From RCIO01 sp965232405 (GTDB lineage: Bacteria > Pseudomonadota > Alphaproteobacteria > Rhizobiales > Rhizobiaceae): a stretch of DNA of 64,000 nt. The notes below the pieces were generated by a model. It saw only the letters and a list, made by a program, of their open reading frames with translations. It did not search any database and was not told the DNA's origin. Shown one piece after another: positions 41,244 to 49,029 of this stretch (position 1 is its first letter; every line of letters begins with the position of its first letter). The stretch is from NCBI GenBank assembly GCA_965232405.1, contig OZ246966.1, forward strand, positions 744,001 to 808,000. The letters are read 5' to 3'. The position numbers were made by a program, and so were the translations under genes.

Positions 41244-41569
41244 CTTTGCCAGTCGTCGATCGTGCGATATTCGACGGGCCGGCCGGCCTGGCGGGCGGCG
41301 AGGATGCCGTACTCCATGCCCTTTGAAATGCCGAGGTCGGCATACACGATCGAGGCGTCGGCGACCCGCCGCCAGGCAAGCCCGGCGTCGATACCGTGCT
41401 GCCGCTCGGCCTCGATTTCATCGCGCAATATGCCCGGTTGCGTGTAGAGCAGATGCGAAGCGATCGGCGCCTCGCCGCGCAACAGGCTGTCGCGAACGCA
41501 AGCCCGCGCGTAACGCACATTGGTTTCGATGTCGCCCGCATACGGGCTTTCGATGATAACCAGCCGCAT
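41240..41569 (-). CDS. DUF7768-like (nucleoside deoxyribosyltransferase-fold) protein
   Basis: 109 aa from the ATG at 41569. The start MRLVIIESPYAGDIETNVRYARACVRD and the later GILRDEIEAERQHGIDAGLAW are typical of the DUF7768 family of short phage and bacterial proteins with a predicted Rossmann-like fold. It might act on nucleosides. It is coupled to the primase gene. Confidence 0.6.
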   Translation of the reverse strand: MRLVIIESPYAGDIETNVRYARACVRDSLLRGEAPIASHLLYTQPGILRDEIEAERQHGIDAGLAWRRVADASIVYADLGISKGMEYGILAARQAGRPVEYRTIDDWQR

Positions 41570-41613
41570 GTGATTTCCCCTCGCCCCATGCCCGCCCGGC
41601 CGACAGGCCGTTC

Positions 41614-42081
41614 CTAGAGTTTCGGCGCCTTGGTCGGCTCGCCGTGAATGGCGGCGCGGAGCTGCCACATGGCGTTCAGCGCCTCGTCGATCTCGACCGC
41701 GATCGCCTGCCTTTCGTTCGGCGTCAGCGTGCCGTCGGCCATCGCCTCGAGCACCACGGCCGATACGTCGCCGGTCTCGCGGATCAGGTGGCCGACCATG
41801 GCCGGCGTCACGCTGCCGGCGGCGTCCTTCAGCGGCGAAATCGCGTAACCCTCGATCGAAGCGAGCGCGGCGAGGATAATCGGCTGCCCGGCTGCCATGT
41901 CTGCATCGGCTGCCACGTCGAGCGGCATGAAGCCCGCCTCGTGGTCGGCACCGTATTTCGACAGCGCGGCCGCCTCCACGCGGGTCAACGCCGCCAACGC
42001 GGTCACCCCGCCGGCGCGTTTCACCGCACGGCGGGTCGCGCCCTTGAGCCTTTCGTGATCGTGATCGGAAGTCGGTCGCAT
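41614..42081 (-). CDS. CII-like regulatory protein (CP76 family)
   Basis: 155 aa. The helical N-terminal part contains a possible HTH (GGVTALAALTRVEAAALSKYGA). The motif MPLDVAADADMAAGQPIILAALASIEGYA matches the phage regulatory protein CII (CP76) family. It is the first gene of the leftward early operon, under the promoter with operators O1 and O2. It probably controls the lysis-lysogeny choice or replication start. Confidence 0.7.
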   Translation of the reverse strand: MRPTSDHDHERLKGATRRAVKRAGGVTALAALTRVEAAALSKYGADHEAGFMPLDVAADADMAAGQPIILAALASIEGYAISPLKDAAGSVTPAMVGHLIRETGDVSAVVLEAMADGTLTPNERQAIAVEIDEALNAMWQLRAAIHGEPTKAPKL

Positions 42082-42167
42082 CGCCTCAACCTGAAAAAGC
42101 GGCGGAAAATTCCGGCGCTGGTTTTTCCGTGACCCCGGCCGGAAGCGACCGCAGGATTGTGGCGCAA

Positions 42168-42196
42168 TATCAAACTTTCTTCGATGTCCTTGTCAA
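42168..42196 (-). promoter_or_regulatory. Leftward early promoter (PL-type)
   Basis: On the minus strand TTGACA (42196-42191), a 17-base spacer and TTGATA (42173-42168). Operator O1 lies between -35 and -10. It would drive the CII-like gene and the whole early-left operon. Confidence 0.75.
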
Positions 42197-42218
42197 GTGG
42201 CATCGGATATTTTTCGAT
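42169..42218 (+). promoter_or_regulatory. CI operator pair O1 and O2
   Basis: O1 ATCAAACTTTCTTCGAT at 42169-42185 and O2 ATCGGATATTTTTCGAT at 42202-42218, both 17 bases, with starts 33 bases apart. They form imperfect palindromes of the pattern ATC...TTCGAT. O2 is also placed to affect a weak plus-strand promoter for CI (TTGTCA 42190-42195, TTCGAT 42213-42218). Confidence 0.7.
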
Positions 42219-42240
42219 AATCCATTGAAGGGGCCTGGCA

Positions 42241-42870
42241 ATGCACAACAACATCAAGGCGCTGCGCGCGCAGAAGGGCATGACGCAGCAGGATCTGGCC
42301 GACTGCCTGGGCGTGAGCTGGCAGACGGTGTCGAATGTCGAGCGCGGCCACACCGCCCTGTCGTCGAAAAAGATCGACGCATATGCGCGCTGCCTTGGCG
42401 TCGAGACCCACCGCATTCTGGCTGCACCCGCCGGCGGCACGGTCACCGTCAAGGCGCTGGTGCAGGCCGGGCATTTTGCGGAGAGCTGGGAAGCCGACGA
42501 AAGCGACTGGTACGAGGTCGAACTGCCGGAAACCTTGAAAATCATGCCTTTCAAGGTGCATGCGGCCGAAGTGCGCGGCCCGTCCATGAACCGGCGTTAT
42601 CCCGAGGGGTCGGTGGTGTTCTTTACCGACACGGTCGAGACCGGCGAGGATTTCGTGCCAGGCAAACGCTATATTGTCGAACGCGAACGCGCCGACGGAT
42701 TGCGCGAGGCAACGGTCAAGCGGCTGTGGCGCGACGAGGCCGGCAAGCTGTGGCTGGTGCCCGAAAGCGACGACCCGCGTTTTTCCGAATCCATCCCGCT
42801 GGAGGGCGGCGAGGACGATACGGTGCGCATCGTCGGCAGGGTGCGCGGGGCCTTCGTCCGCGAGGACTGA
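42241..42870 (+). CDS. CI-like repressor, XRE HTH plus LexA/S24 peptidase domain
   Basis: 209 aa. The HTH is at residues 3-60 (ALRAQKGMTQQDLADCLGVSWQTVSNVERG). The S24 domain has catalytic Ser115 (GPSMNRRY) and Lys160, and a likely Ala76-Gly77 self-cleavage site in VQAGH. RecA-activated cleavage would induce the prophage. Ribosome site AAGGGG precedes the ATG. Two matched operator pairs flank the gene. Confidence 0.9.
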   Translation: MHNNIKALRAQKGMTQQDLADCLGVSWQTVSNVERGHTALSSKKIDAYARCLGVETHRILAAPAGGTVTVKALVQAGHFAESWEADESDWYEVELPETLKIMPFKVHAAEVRGPSMNRRYPEGSVVFFTDTVETGEDFVPGKRYIVERERADGLREATVKRLWRDEAGKLWLVPESDDPRFSESIPLEGGEDDTVRIVGRVRGAFVRED

Positions 42871-42880
42871 TTCGAGGCGC

Positions 42881-42931
42881 ATCAAAAATATTTCGATGCA
42901 CCGCTTGACATAATAACAAAAATTCTTCGAT
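42881..42931 (+). promoter_or_regulatory. CI operator pair O3 and O4
   Basis: O3 ATCAAAAATATTTCGAT at 42881-42897 and O4 AACAAAAATTCTTCGAT at 42915-42931, starts 34 bases apart. O4 lies between -35 and -10 of the rightward promoter and O3 upstream of it, mirroring the O1/O2 arrangement. Confidence 0.7.
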
Positions 42932-42933
42932 AT
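42905..42933 (+). promoter_or_regulatory. Rightward early promoter (PR-type)
   Basis: TTGACA at 42905-42910, a 17-base spacer and CGATAT at 42928-42933. Its transcript would begin about 25 bases before the ATG at 42965 and run through the early-right operon. Confidence 0.7.
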
Positions 42934-42964
42934 TCGCCGCCGTTCTAAAACGAAAGCGGTGGCG

Positions 42965-43204
42965 ATGACCTCTTTTCATTCCCGAGCATATTTGCACCGG
43001 CCCGAGCGGCTTGCCGATCGCGCGGTGCGCCACGGCGTCGAGCTGTCGCCCTGGCAGCGGCCCGACATCGAGCTGCGCCAACAGGCGCGCCGCGAAGGCT
43101 TGACGGAAACGCTGGCGCTCGTCGGCGTTCTGATCCTGATTTGCGCCGTGATCGTCGGCCTGGCCGCAGCAGACGCGGTCGAAATCGTGCGGCACGGCGT
43201 CTGA
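42965..43204 (+). CDS. Small membrane protein, first gene of the early-right operon
   Basis: 79 aa. A charged N-terminal part of about 45 residues is followed by a membrane segment (LALVGVLILICAVIVGLAA). A GTG two codons earlier would be an alternative start. Its position (immediately after PR) fits a regulator or early-takeover protein, such as a superinfection-exclusion or membrane-targeting factor. No family recognised. Confidence 0.55.
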   Translation: MTSFHSRAYLHRPERLADRAVRHGVELSPWQRPDIELRQQARREGLTETLALVGVLILICAVIVGLAAADAVEIVRHGV

Positions 43205-43464
43205 TGCGCGACGCGCAACCCTATCTCGCCGAAAGCCGGACGACCGACGGGCGCACGCATTGCGCCGCGGCGCGGCGGTTCTGGTCGCCGCGCGGGCCGG
43301 GCACTGAAACCTGCATTGCGCTCGACGACGGCAGTGACACCAGTATCCGGCTCACTTCGCGCTTTCCCTTCGCCTTTGGCCGCGACGATCTCGCCGCCGA
43401 ACTGTCGCGGTCGATCCGCGAGCACCTTGTTTCCAACCCCTGCTATCGAGGACCCATACGATGA
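43204..43464 (+). CDS. Hypothetical early phage protein
   Basis: 86 aa from an ATG that shares a base with the preceding stop (TGATG). A short beta-rich sequence (TRFPFAFGRDDLAAEL region) with no membrane segment. Both neighbours overlap it, so translation is likely. No function assigned. Confidence 0.5.
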   Translation: MRDAQPYLAESRTTDGRTHCAAARRFWSPRGPGTETCIALDDGSDTSIRLTSRFPFAFGRDDLAAELSRSIREHLVSNPCYRGPIR

Positions 43465-44030
43465 CCCTCGCCGAACGTATCGAATACGCCGCGCCGGCGG
43501 CCCGCGCCCGCCCGGCGCGCCCTTCCGCCGAAATCCGGACCGAACATCCCGAAACGGGAATCGCAGACCGCGGCGCCGTGGCGATGGCCGAGGCCATGCG
43601 CGAAATCCTTTTCCGCGACGGCAATGTCGAGGAGACCGCCTTGATCGGCACCGGCTTCACCATCGCCGAGATCGTCGAGCATGGGCCGGAGGCGCGGCGA
43701 ATAGCCGGCCTCAAGCTGGTCGTCGAGGGTCAGCGCGGCGACTGCGTCGGCGATTTCATCGACAAGGCGCGGCTCGGTTCGATCGGCTTCATGCCTCTCT
43801 GTCACGCAACGGCAGCGACCGAAGACATGCGCACCGCATGGGCGGCCTATTGCGCCAGCCACGCCGCCCACACGCTCGACCCCTGGATCAGCCAGTCCGA
43901 GCGCACCTTGAACCGGCTGAAGGATTTCCTCGATTTCCAGCCGCTTCTGCCGCGCGAAAAGAATGCGGTCGTGACGGCCCTTGCCGGCGCGTTCCGCCGC
44001 GGGCGCACGCAGCGGGAGTGCCGCCAATGA
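43461..44030 (+). CDS. Hypothetical early phage protein
   Basis: 189 aa, ATGA overlaps on both sides. The sequence has a helical N-terminal half (GAVAMAEAMREILFRDGNVEE), a middle part with FTIAEIVEHGPEARRIAG and a helical basic C-terminus (LKDFLDF...AFRRGRTQRE). It could be DNA-binding. No family recognised. Confidence 0.5.
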   Translation: MTLAERIEYAAPAARARPARPSAEIRTEHPETGIADRGAVAMAEAMREILFRDGNVEETALIGTGFTIAEIVEHGPEARRIAGLKLVVEGQRGDCVGDFIDKARLGSIGFMPLCHATAATEDMRTAWAAYCASHAAHTLDPWISQSERTLNRLKDFLDFQPLLPREKNAVVTALAGAFRRGRTQRECRQ

Positions 44031-44665
44031 CCCGAGCCTGGGCGCAGACGATATCTGGCCGCCATGTCACCATCGCCCGGCCCGAGGCCCGCGAGATCGA
44101 CCCGTTGACCGACCTGCCCGAGCAACTGGCCCGGATCGGCCGCTACAACGGCGCGGTGCCGGGCGGCATGCTGTCGGTCGCGCAGCATTGCGTGATGATT
44201 TCCGACGCCATTCTCGACGAGACCGGCGATGCCGACCTTGCCGCGATCGGACTGCTGCACGACGCGCACGAATACATCATCGGCGATATCACCATTCCGA
44301 TCGTCGACGGGCTGGCCGAGATCGAGGCGGAATTGCGCGGCCCGGATTCGGGCGTGGTCAGGCAGGTGATCCGCGAGGCCAAGTGGCGCGGCGATGCCGC
44401 GATCTTCGCCGCCTGCGGCGTGCCCTTCCCGCCGAGTGATCGCCAGCGACAGATCGTCAAGGGATACGACATTCGCATGCTGGTCACCGAGCGCCGGCAG
44501 TTGCTGGCGTCCTCGCCCCGGCGATGGGCGGCCATCTATGACCGCGCCAAACCGATCACTATGCGCGGTGGGCTCAAGCTGTGGCCGATCGCCGTCGCCG
44601 CCGATGAATACCGCAACCGGCTGCGGGTGCTGTGCCCGGCCGTCAATCGGAGGGCGGGTGCGTGA
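44027..44665 (+). CDS. HD-domain hydrolase (YfbR-like 5'-nucleotidase)
   Basis: 212 aa. The HD pattern is seen in SVAQHCVMISDAI, GLLHDAHEYIIGDI and ERRQLL. YfbR-type enzymes dephosphorylate dNMPs. In a phage this could adjust the nucleotide pool for the phage DNA or destroy a host signal. The first part (GRHVTIARPEAREIDPLTDL) is typical of phage members. The start overlaps the upstream stop. Confidence 0.75.
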   Translation: MTRAWAQTISGRHVTIARPEAREIDPLTDLPEQLARIGRYNGAVPGGMLSVAQHCVMISDAILDETGDADLAAIGLLHDAHEYIIGDITIPIVDGLAEIEAELRGPDSGVVRQVIREAKWRGDAAIFAACGVPFPPSDRQRQIVKGYDIRMLVTERRQLLASSPRRWAAIYDRAKPITMRGGLKLWPIAVAADEYRNRLRVLCPAVNRRAGA

Positions 44666-44895
44666 GAGACCACAACCATTCGCCGGCGATCCAGCGGGAG
44701 CGGAACATGCTTGTGACCGAGGAATGCCTCGACCTGATCGCCGAGGCGGCATTCGTTTCGCCTGCGGCAGTGCGCGCCTGGCAATTGCTGCGCGATCGCA
44801 ACACCGGTCTGCGGGGCATCGTCGAGCAACAGCGGATCATCGAGGCGCGCGCGGCGGCCGCCCCGTCTGGAGCAACCGAACATGACCAAGCGTGA
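44662..44895 (+). CDS. Small hypothetical phage protein
   Basis: 77 aa from a GTG in a GTGA overlap; an ATG at 44707 would give 62 aa. Helical, with LIAEAAFVSPAAVRAWQLLRDRN. No membrane segment or zinc motif. Coupling to both neighbours is the main evidence that it is expressed. Confidence 0.45.
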   Translation: MRDHNHSPAIQRERNMLVTEECLDLIAEAAFVSPAAVRAWQLLRDRNTGLRGIVEQQRIIEARAAAAPSGATEHDQA

Positions 44896-45145
44896 CCAGA
44901 TGGACCTGTTCAGGCCGGTCGATGGCGGGCGGGTCGTGATCGTCGACCGGGGCCTGTTCCGGCAGGTCGGACTCTATGAATGGAACGGCTTCCTGTTCGC
45001 CGCGCGCCGCACCGGTTTCGTGCGGTTGCTCGGCCGCACCAACACAACGATCGGTCACGTCAAATGGGAAGCGATCGACGGGGTTGAATTCCATGAAGTC
45101 TACAACGGGCCGCGGCTCGGCGAGGAAGCAAAGGAAGCCGCATGA
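44882..45145 (+). CDS. Small hypothetical phage protein
   Basis: 87 aa, overlapping the previous gene by 14 bases and the clamp gene by 4. The pattern VVIVDRGLFRQVGLYEWNGFLFAARRTGFVRLLGRTN suggests a small beta barrel. It might bind nucleic acid or the clamp. No family recognised. Confidence 0.45.
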   Translation: MTKRDQMDLFRPVDGGRVVIVDRGLFRQVGLYEWNGFLFAARRTGFVRLLGRTNTTIGHVKWEAIDGVEFHEVYNGPRLGEEAKEAA

Positions 45146-46269
45146 CCCTCGAAATCGAACCCAAGGTACTCGGCGCCATTCACTCGGCGCTGAAATCCAT
45201 TCCCGACCGCACGCTCAAGATTCCGGTCGCGGCGATGTTTCGGTTCGCCGCAAGCGACGGACGCCTGACCGTGACCGCGTCGGATTTCGACCTCGAGGCA
45301 ACGATCGGCGTCGACATGGACGCCGCGTTCGATCCGATCTGCCTGCCGCCCTATCTGGTCGAGGCCGGCGGCGGCCTGGCGAAAAAGGTCAAGGTGGAGA
45401 TCGGCGAGCGCGAGGCGGTCGTTTCGGCCGGCCGGTCGCGCTTCCGCGGCCCGGTCATGCCCGGCAAGGATTTCCCGCTCATGGCACCGACCTTCGATGG
45501 CGGCGGCGAGGTCGAGGGCACCGCGCTTGCGCGCATCCTCGACGCGACTGCGGGCGCGGCGGCGGTCGAGGATCACAGATTCTATCTCGAGGGCGTGTTT
45601 CTCGAGGGCGCCGACGGCCGACTGATCGCCACCGCGACCGACGGTCACCGGCTACACAGCGCCAGCGCCGACGCCGGCGGGTTCCGTCTCGCCGAGGGCG
45701 TCATCATTCCGACCAAGGCCGTCAAGGAAATCGTGCGCGTGGCCGGCAAGGCCGCCAGCGACATGGTCAGGGTTGAGACCTGCCGCACCGCAATCGCGGT
45801 GACAGCCGGCGACGAGCGCCTGGTCTCGAAACTGATCGACCACACCTATCCCGACTGGCGTCGGGTCGCGCCAGATCCGACCGGCGTATCGGCAACGCTC
45901 GACCTTGGCGAAATGCTCGCCGCGCTTGACCGTGTGACCAAGATCCAGGCCGAAAGCGCAATAAAGGCCAAGGACAAGAAAGCCGCAGCGGCCGGTTCCG
46001 GCATAAAGCTGACTGCCGATGGTGGCTGGCTCACGGTCAACGGCGTCGGCAATTTCACCGAGGGCGACGATGCGGTCGGCGCGGAATTCGCCGGGGCCTG
46101 GGGCCATCATGGCGTGTCGGGCAAATATCTGCGGGCAACGCTTGCCGCGATGAAGGACCGCGGCACCGAAACGATTGTGATCGATAGCGACGAACCGGGC
46201 GCGCCGCTGCGGATCGAATCCACGACCGACGAGAATTTCCTCGCCATCGTCATGCCGATGCGGGTCTAG
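45142..46269 (+). CDS. dnaN: DNA polymerase III beta sliding clamp, phage-encoded
   Basis: 375 aa, a full three-domain length. Recognisable clamp motifs are PVMPGKDFPLMAP, ATDGHRL, the LIDHTYPDWRRV segment, and the C-terminal VMPMRV peptide at the peptide-binding pocket. A clamp carried by a temperate phage is unusual; it may recruit the host polymerase III or be resistant to host control. Overlap with the upstream gene and an immediate MTase downstream place it in the early-right operon with SSB. Confidence 0.87.
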   Translation: MTLEIEPKVLGAIHSALKSIPDRTLKIPVAAMFRFAASDGRLTVTASDFDLEATIGVDMDAAFDPICLPPYLVEAGGGLAKKVKVEIGEREAVVSAGRSRFRGPVMPGKDFPLMAPTFDGGGEVEGTALARILDATAGAAAVEDHRFYLEGVFLEGADGRLIATATDGHRLHSASADAGGFRLAEGVIIPTKAVKEIVRVAGKAASDMVRVETCRTAIAVTAGDERLVSKLIDHTYPDWRRVAPDPTGVSATLDLGEMLAALDRVTKIQAESAIKAKDKKAAAAGSGIKLTADGGWLTVNGVGNFTEGDDAVGAEFAGAWGHHGVSGKYLRATLAAMKDRGTETIVIDSDEPGAPLRIESTTDENFLAIVMPMRV

Positions 46270-46273
46270 GGCG

Positions 46274-46963
46274 ATGGACGGCCTGCGCGTCCTTGTGGCC
46301 TGCGAATTCACCGGCACGGTGCGCCGGGCATTTGCGGCGCGCGGGCACGACGCCTGGTCGTGCGATCTCCTGCCGGCCGAGGATCGGTCTAACAGGCATA
46401 TCGTCGGCGACGTGCGCGACATCTTGGGCGACGAATGGGACCTGCTGATCGTCGCGCACCCGCCATGCACCCGGCTTTGCCGGTCTGGCCGTCGATGGCT
46501 GTCGGGGCCGGGCAACATGACCCCGCCGAAAAAGCTGCCTCGCGGTCGCACATGGGAAAGCATGATCGCCGAATTCGAGGCGGGCGTTGATTTGTTCGTT
46601 GAATGCTGGCGTGCGCCGGTGCCGCGCGTGGCGGTTGAAAATCCGGAAATGCACGACCTCGCCGTCGCGCGCATGCCCGCGGACCTGCCAAGGCCGCAGA
46701 TCGTGCAGCCGTTCTGGTTCGGACATCCCGAATACAAGGGAACGGGCTGGTATCTGCGCGGCCTGCCCGCCCTGATCGAAACGAACCGCCTCCCGGAACC
46801 GGAACACGGCAGCGATGAATGGAAGGCCTGGAACCGGGTTGCCCGCATGCCGCCCGGCCCCGAACGGGGCAAGGAACGCAGCCGGTTTTTCCCGGCGATG
46901 GCCGACGCGATGGCCGACCAGTGGAGCCATTACGCCCTCGACCAGATCGCGAGGGCGGCATGA
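46274..46963 (+). CDS. DNA cytosine-C5 methyltransferase-like protein
   Basis: 229 aa, short for the family. Motif I is VLVACEFTGTV, motif IV is AHPPCTRLC with the catalytic Cys65, and motif VI is VENPE (Glu122). It lacks a large target recognition domain and a clear motif X. It may be a small C5 methylase or a catalytically modified relative used for anti-restriction. ATG has AGGG upstream. Confidence 0.72.
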   Translation: MDGLRVLVACEFTGTVRRAFAARGHDAWSCDLLPAEDRSNRHIVGDVRDILGDEWDLLIVAHPPCTRLCRSGRRWLSGPGNMTPPKKLPRGRTWESMIAEFEAGVDLFVECWRAPVPRVAVENPEMHDLAVARMPADLPRPQIVQPFWFGHPEYKGTGWYLRGLPALIETNRLPEPEHGSDEWKAWNRVARMPPGPERGKERSRFFPAMADAMADQWSHYALDQIARAA

Positions 46964-47262
46964 CGACGGCCGAAGGCCGCAAGCCCGATCGGGCGTCGCG
47001 CCTCGTGGCGCGCCCCGCCGGAGCGCCTGCCCGCAAAGCGGGCGAAACGGCGCGTGAGGCAGGAAATGCCGCCGCAGTTCTAGAACGTCGGCCGAGAAGG
47101 CGCCGTCACGCGCGATGCCGTTGCGCCGCGATTGCCGGTGCCTCGAATGCGGCGAGGGCTTCACTGCGCATCGCAGGCGCGAATTCTGTTCGCGGGCCTG
47201 CACGCGGGCCTGGAACAACCGGCGCATGGTGCGCGGCGCCATGCTGTACGACCTCGTCATGA
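46960..47262 (+). CDS. Possible small ORF overlapping the zinc-finger gene
   Basis: An ATG overlaps the stop of the methyltransferase (ATGA), giving up to 100 aa. The first 50 residues (MTTAEGRKPDRASRL) are plausible, but the last half is antisense-like in composition and overlaps the next gene by about 150 bases. It may be untranslated or truncated by an undetected frameshift. Confidence 0.25.
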   Translation: MTTAEGRKPDRASRLVARPAGAPARKAGETAREAGNAAAVLERRPRRRRHARCRCAAIAGASNAARASLRIAGANSVRGPARGPGTTGAWCAAPCCTTSS

Positions 47263-47429
47263 TCCTGCGCGAGGACCGCAAGCTGGCGACGCTGCACAAG
47301 GTCTGGCGCACGATCAACCGGCTCGCCCGGCACTATCGCGACGAGGACGAAACCGGCCGCGCGGGCCGCCGCTCGTGGCGCCCGCTCGCCGCGATCAAGC
47401 AATCGAACCCCTGGCTTTGGGCTGAATAG
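47115..47429 (+). CDS. Small zinc-finger phage protein
   Basis: 104 aa. CRCLECGEGF and EFCSRACTRAW form a C2-C2 zinc site, resembling FCS-type fingers. The remainder is helical and basic (REDRKLATLHKVWRTINRLARHY). It sits just before ssb, and could bind nucleic acid in replication or recombination. No family name is certain. Confidence 0.6.
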   Translation: MPLRRDCRCLECGEGFTAHRRREFCSRACTRAWNNRRMVRGAMLYDLVMILREDRKLATLHKVWRTINRLARHYRDEDETGRAGRRSWRPLAAIKQSNPWLWAE

Positions 47430-47438
47430 GAGAAGGCA

Positions 47439-47909
47439 ATGGCAGGCAGCGTCAACAAGGTCATTCTGGTCGGCAATCTCGGCGCCGACCCCGAGGTGCG
47501 GCGGCTGAATTCCGGCGATCCGGTCGTCAATATCCGCATCGCGACATCGGAAACCTGGCGCGATCGCCAGTCGGGCGAACGACGCGAGCGCACAGAGTGG
47601 CACAACGTCGTCATCTTCAACGAAAACCTCGCCAAGGTCGCCGAGCAATATCTGAAAAAGGGCGCCAAGGTTTACATCGAGGGCAAGCTGCAGACGCGCA
47701 AATGGCAGGCGCAGGACGGCACCGACCGATACACGACCGAGGTCGTGCTGCAGAAATTCAACGGCGAATTGCAGATGCTCGATCGCGCCGGCGGCGAGCG
47801 TCCGCCGGCGGCGCAGAGCCAGGACGAATTCGGCACGACGCGCACGCGCGACGATCCCCGGACGGGCGGCAACGCGCCGGCCGACATGGACGACGAAATA
47901 CCGTTCTAA
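47439..47909 (+). CDS. ssb: Single-stranded DNA-binding protein
   Basis: 156 aa. OB-fold residues 5-110 include VNKVILVGNLGADPEVR, TEWHNVVIFNENLAKVAEQYL and the KVYIEGKLQTRKWQ segment. A disordered linker follows and the acidic tip DDEIPF binds partner proteins. A separate phage SSB in the early operon protects replicating phage DNA. The end touches the antisense gene that follows. Confidence 0.93.
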   Translation: MAGSVNKVILVGNLGADPEVRRLNSGDPVVNIRIATSETWRDRQSGERRERTEWHNVVIFNENLAKVAEQYLKKGAKVYIEGKLQTRKWQAQDGTDRYTTEVVLQKFNGELQMLDRAGGERPPAAQSQDEFGTTRTRDDPRTGGNAPADMDDEIPF

Positions 47910-48604
47910 TCGAGCCGACGATAATCGTCAGGGATCTTGTAGACATGCTCCATGCGCGTCAAAGCCGCATCAATGATGCGAAGATAGAAGACCGCATTCT
48001 TAGCCGCGGTCTTTATCCGGCGCTTGAGTACATGCTCCCACTGATCCTTCGGCACACCACGAAGGTCAGGGGCAGGCCGCCTTTCAGCGAGAACCTCGGG
48101 GAGGTTTGCGAGGCTCGTGGTTGCGCTATCCAGATCGCTCAAGGCAAGCCTGAAGTCCTCCACACGAATCGCGGTCTCTCCGTCAAGATGTTTCGCGGCC
48201 TCCGCACAGTGATGGGCTATCTTTCTCATTCGATTGATCATCGCCCACTGATCGCTAACCGTCTGCTCGCCGCGATCGAACTCGCTGAAAACGATGCCGG
48301 CCGTGTTGATGATGTCGCGAGCCTCAGTGACAGTGGCGGCAAGCAGTCGCTGAACTTCGAGCCGAACGGGTCGAAGGTTGATCGACATAAGGTTCTCGTG
48401 TCGAACTTGCTGTTTCCGGTCTACGTGAACCATCGTCAGGATGGTGCCGCCAGCAGCAATCACCGCAAGGCCGCCTGCCACGAGTGCCTGATAGTTGTAC
48501 AGCCACGGTTCTTCGGTCGGCGCAACCTCGATCAGGCTAACCCCGAGCAGCACGCCGATCACGGCGGCAATCGTGACAGCGCCAACATAAGCAAGGTTCG
48601 ACAT
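47906..48604 (-). CDS. Two-helix membrane protein (prophage cargo)
   Basis: 232 aa on the minus strand inside the plus-strand early-right block. Two membrane segments at about 3-27 and 43-62 are followed by a ~165-residue cytoplasmic domain that is helical, with H-H-C-A-E-A-A-K-H-L and a basic C-terminus. Base composition is clearly less GC-rich than the genes around. Opposite orientation suggests lysogen expression; superinfection exclusion is a plausible role, not supported by a motif. Confidence 0.65.
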   Translation of the reverse strand: MSNLAYVGAVTIAAVIGVLLGVSLIEVAPTEEPWLYNYQALVAGGLAVIAAGGTILTMVHVDRKQQVRHENLMSINLRPVRLEVQRLLAATVTEARDIINTAGIVFSEFDRGEQTVSDQWAMINRMRKIAHHCAEAAKHLDGETAIRVEDFRLALSDLDSATTSLANLPEVLAERRPAPDLRGVPKDQWEHVLKRRIKTAAKNAVFYLRIIDAALTRMEHVYKIPDDYRRLD

Positions 48605-48663
48605 CACAGCCCCGCACGCACGTTGCGGTTGAGTGTGCCCATCGCTGCAGCGGGGTCAATCCC

Positions 48664-49029
48664 ATGACCGCGCCGATGACCCGCCGCGAGGCCATCCGGG
48701 CCAAGATCTATGCCTGTGTCGAGATCGTCGACACGGGCTATGAGACGCCGTGCCACCTGTGGACGGCAGGCGACAGCGGCAAGGGGCGTGGCGGCGGCTA
48801 CGGGCGCATGTGGCTCGACGGGCAGATGGTCGCCGTCCATATCGCCTCATGGGTCAACGAGCACGGGCTGCTGCCCGGCAAGAAACAGCTCGACCACAAA
48901 TGCCGGCAACGGCGATGCGTGAGGGTCGAACACCTGGAAATGGTGACGCACAAGGAAAACTGCCGCCGCCGCGACCGCGACAACGGCGTCAAGCGCCGGC
49001 CGCGCAGGCGCCGAAAGGTGTCGACATGA
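48664..49029 (+). CDS. HNH endonuclease
   Basis: 121 aa. The core is VHIASWVNEHG, LDHKCRQRRCVRVEHLEMVTHKEN, with the zinc cysteines and catalytic His matching HNH proteins of the phage/mobile type. The C-terminus is basic. It may nick DNA during packaging or be a free-standing homing enzyme. It lies directly before the Xis-like gene. Confidence 0.78.
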   Translation: MTAPMTRREAIRAKIYACVEIVDTGYETPCHLWTAGDSGKGRGGGYGRMWLDGQMVAVHIASWVNEHGLLPGKKQLDHKCRQRRCVRVEHLEMVTHKENCRRRDRDNGVKRRPRRRRKVST

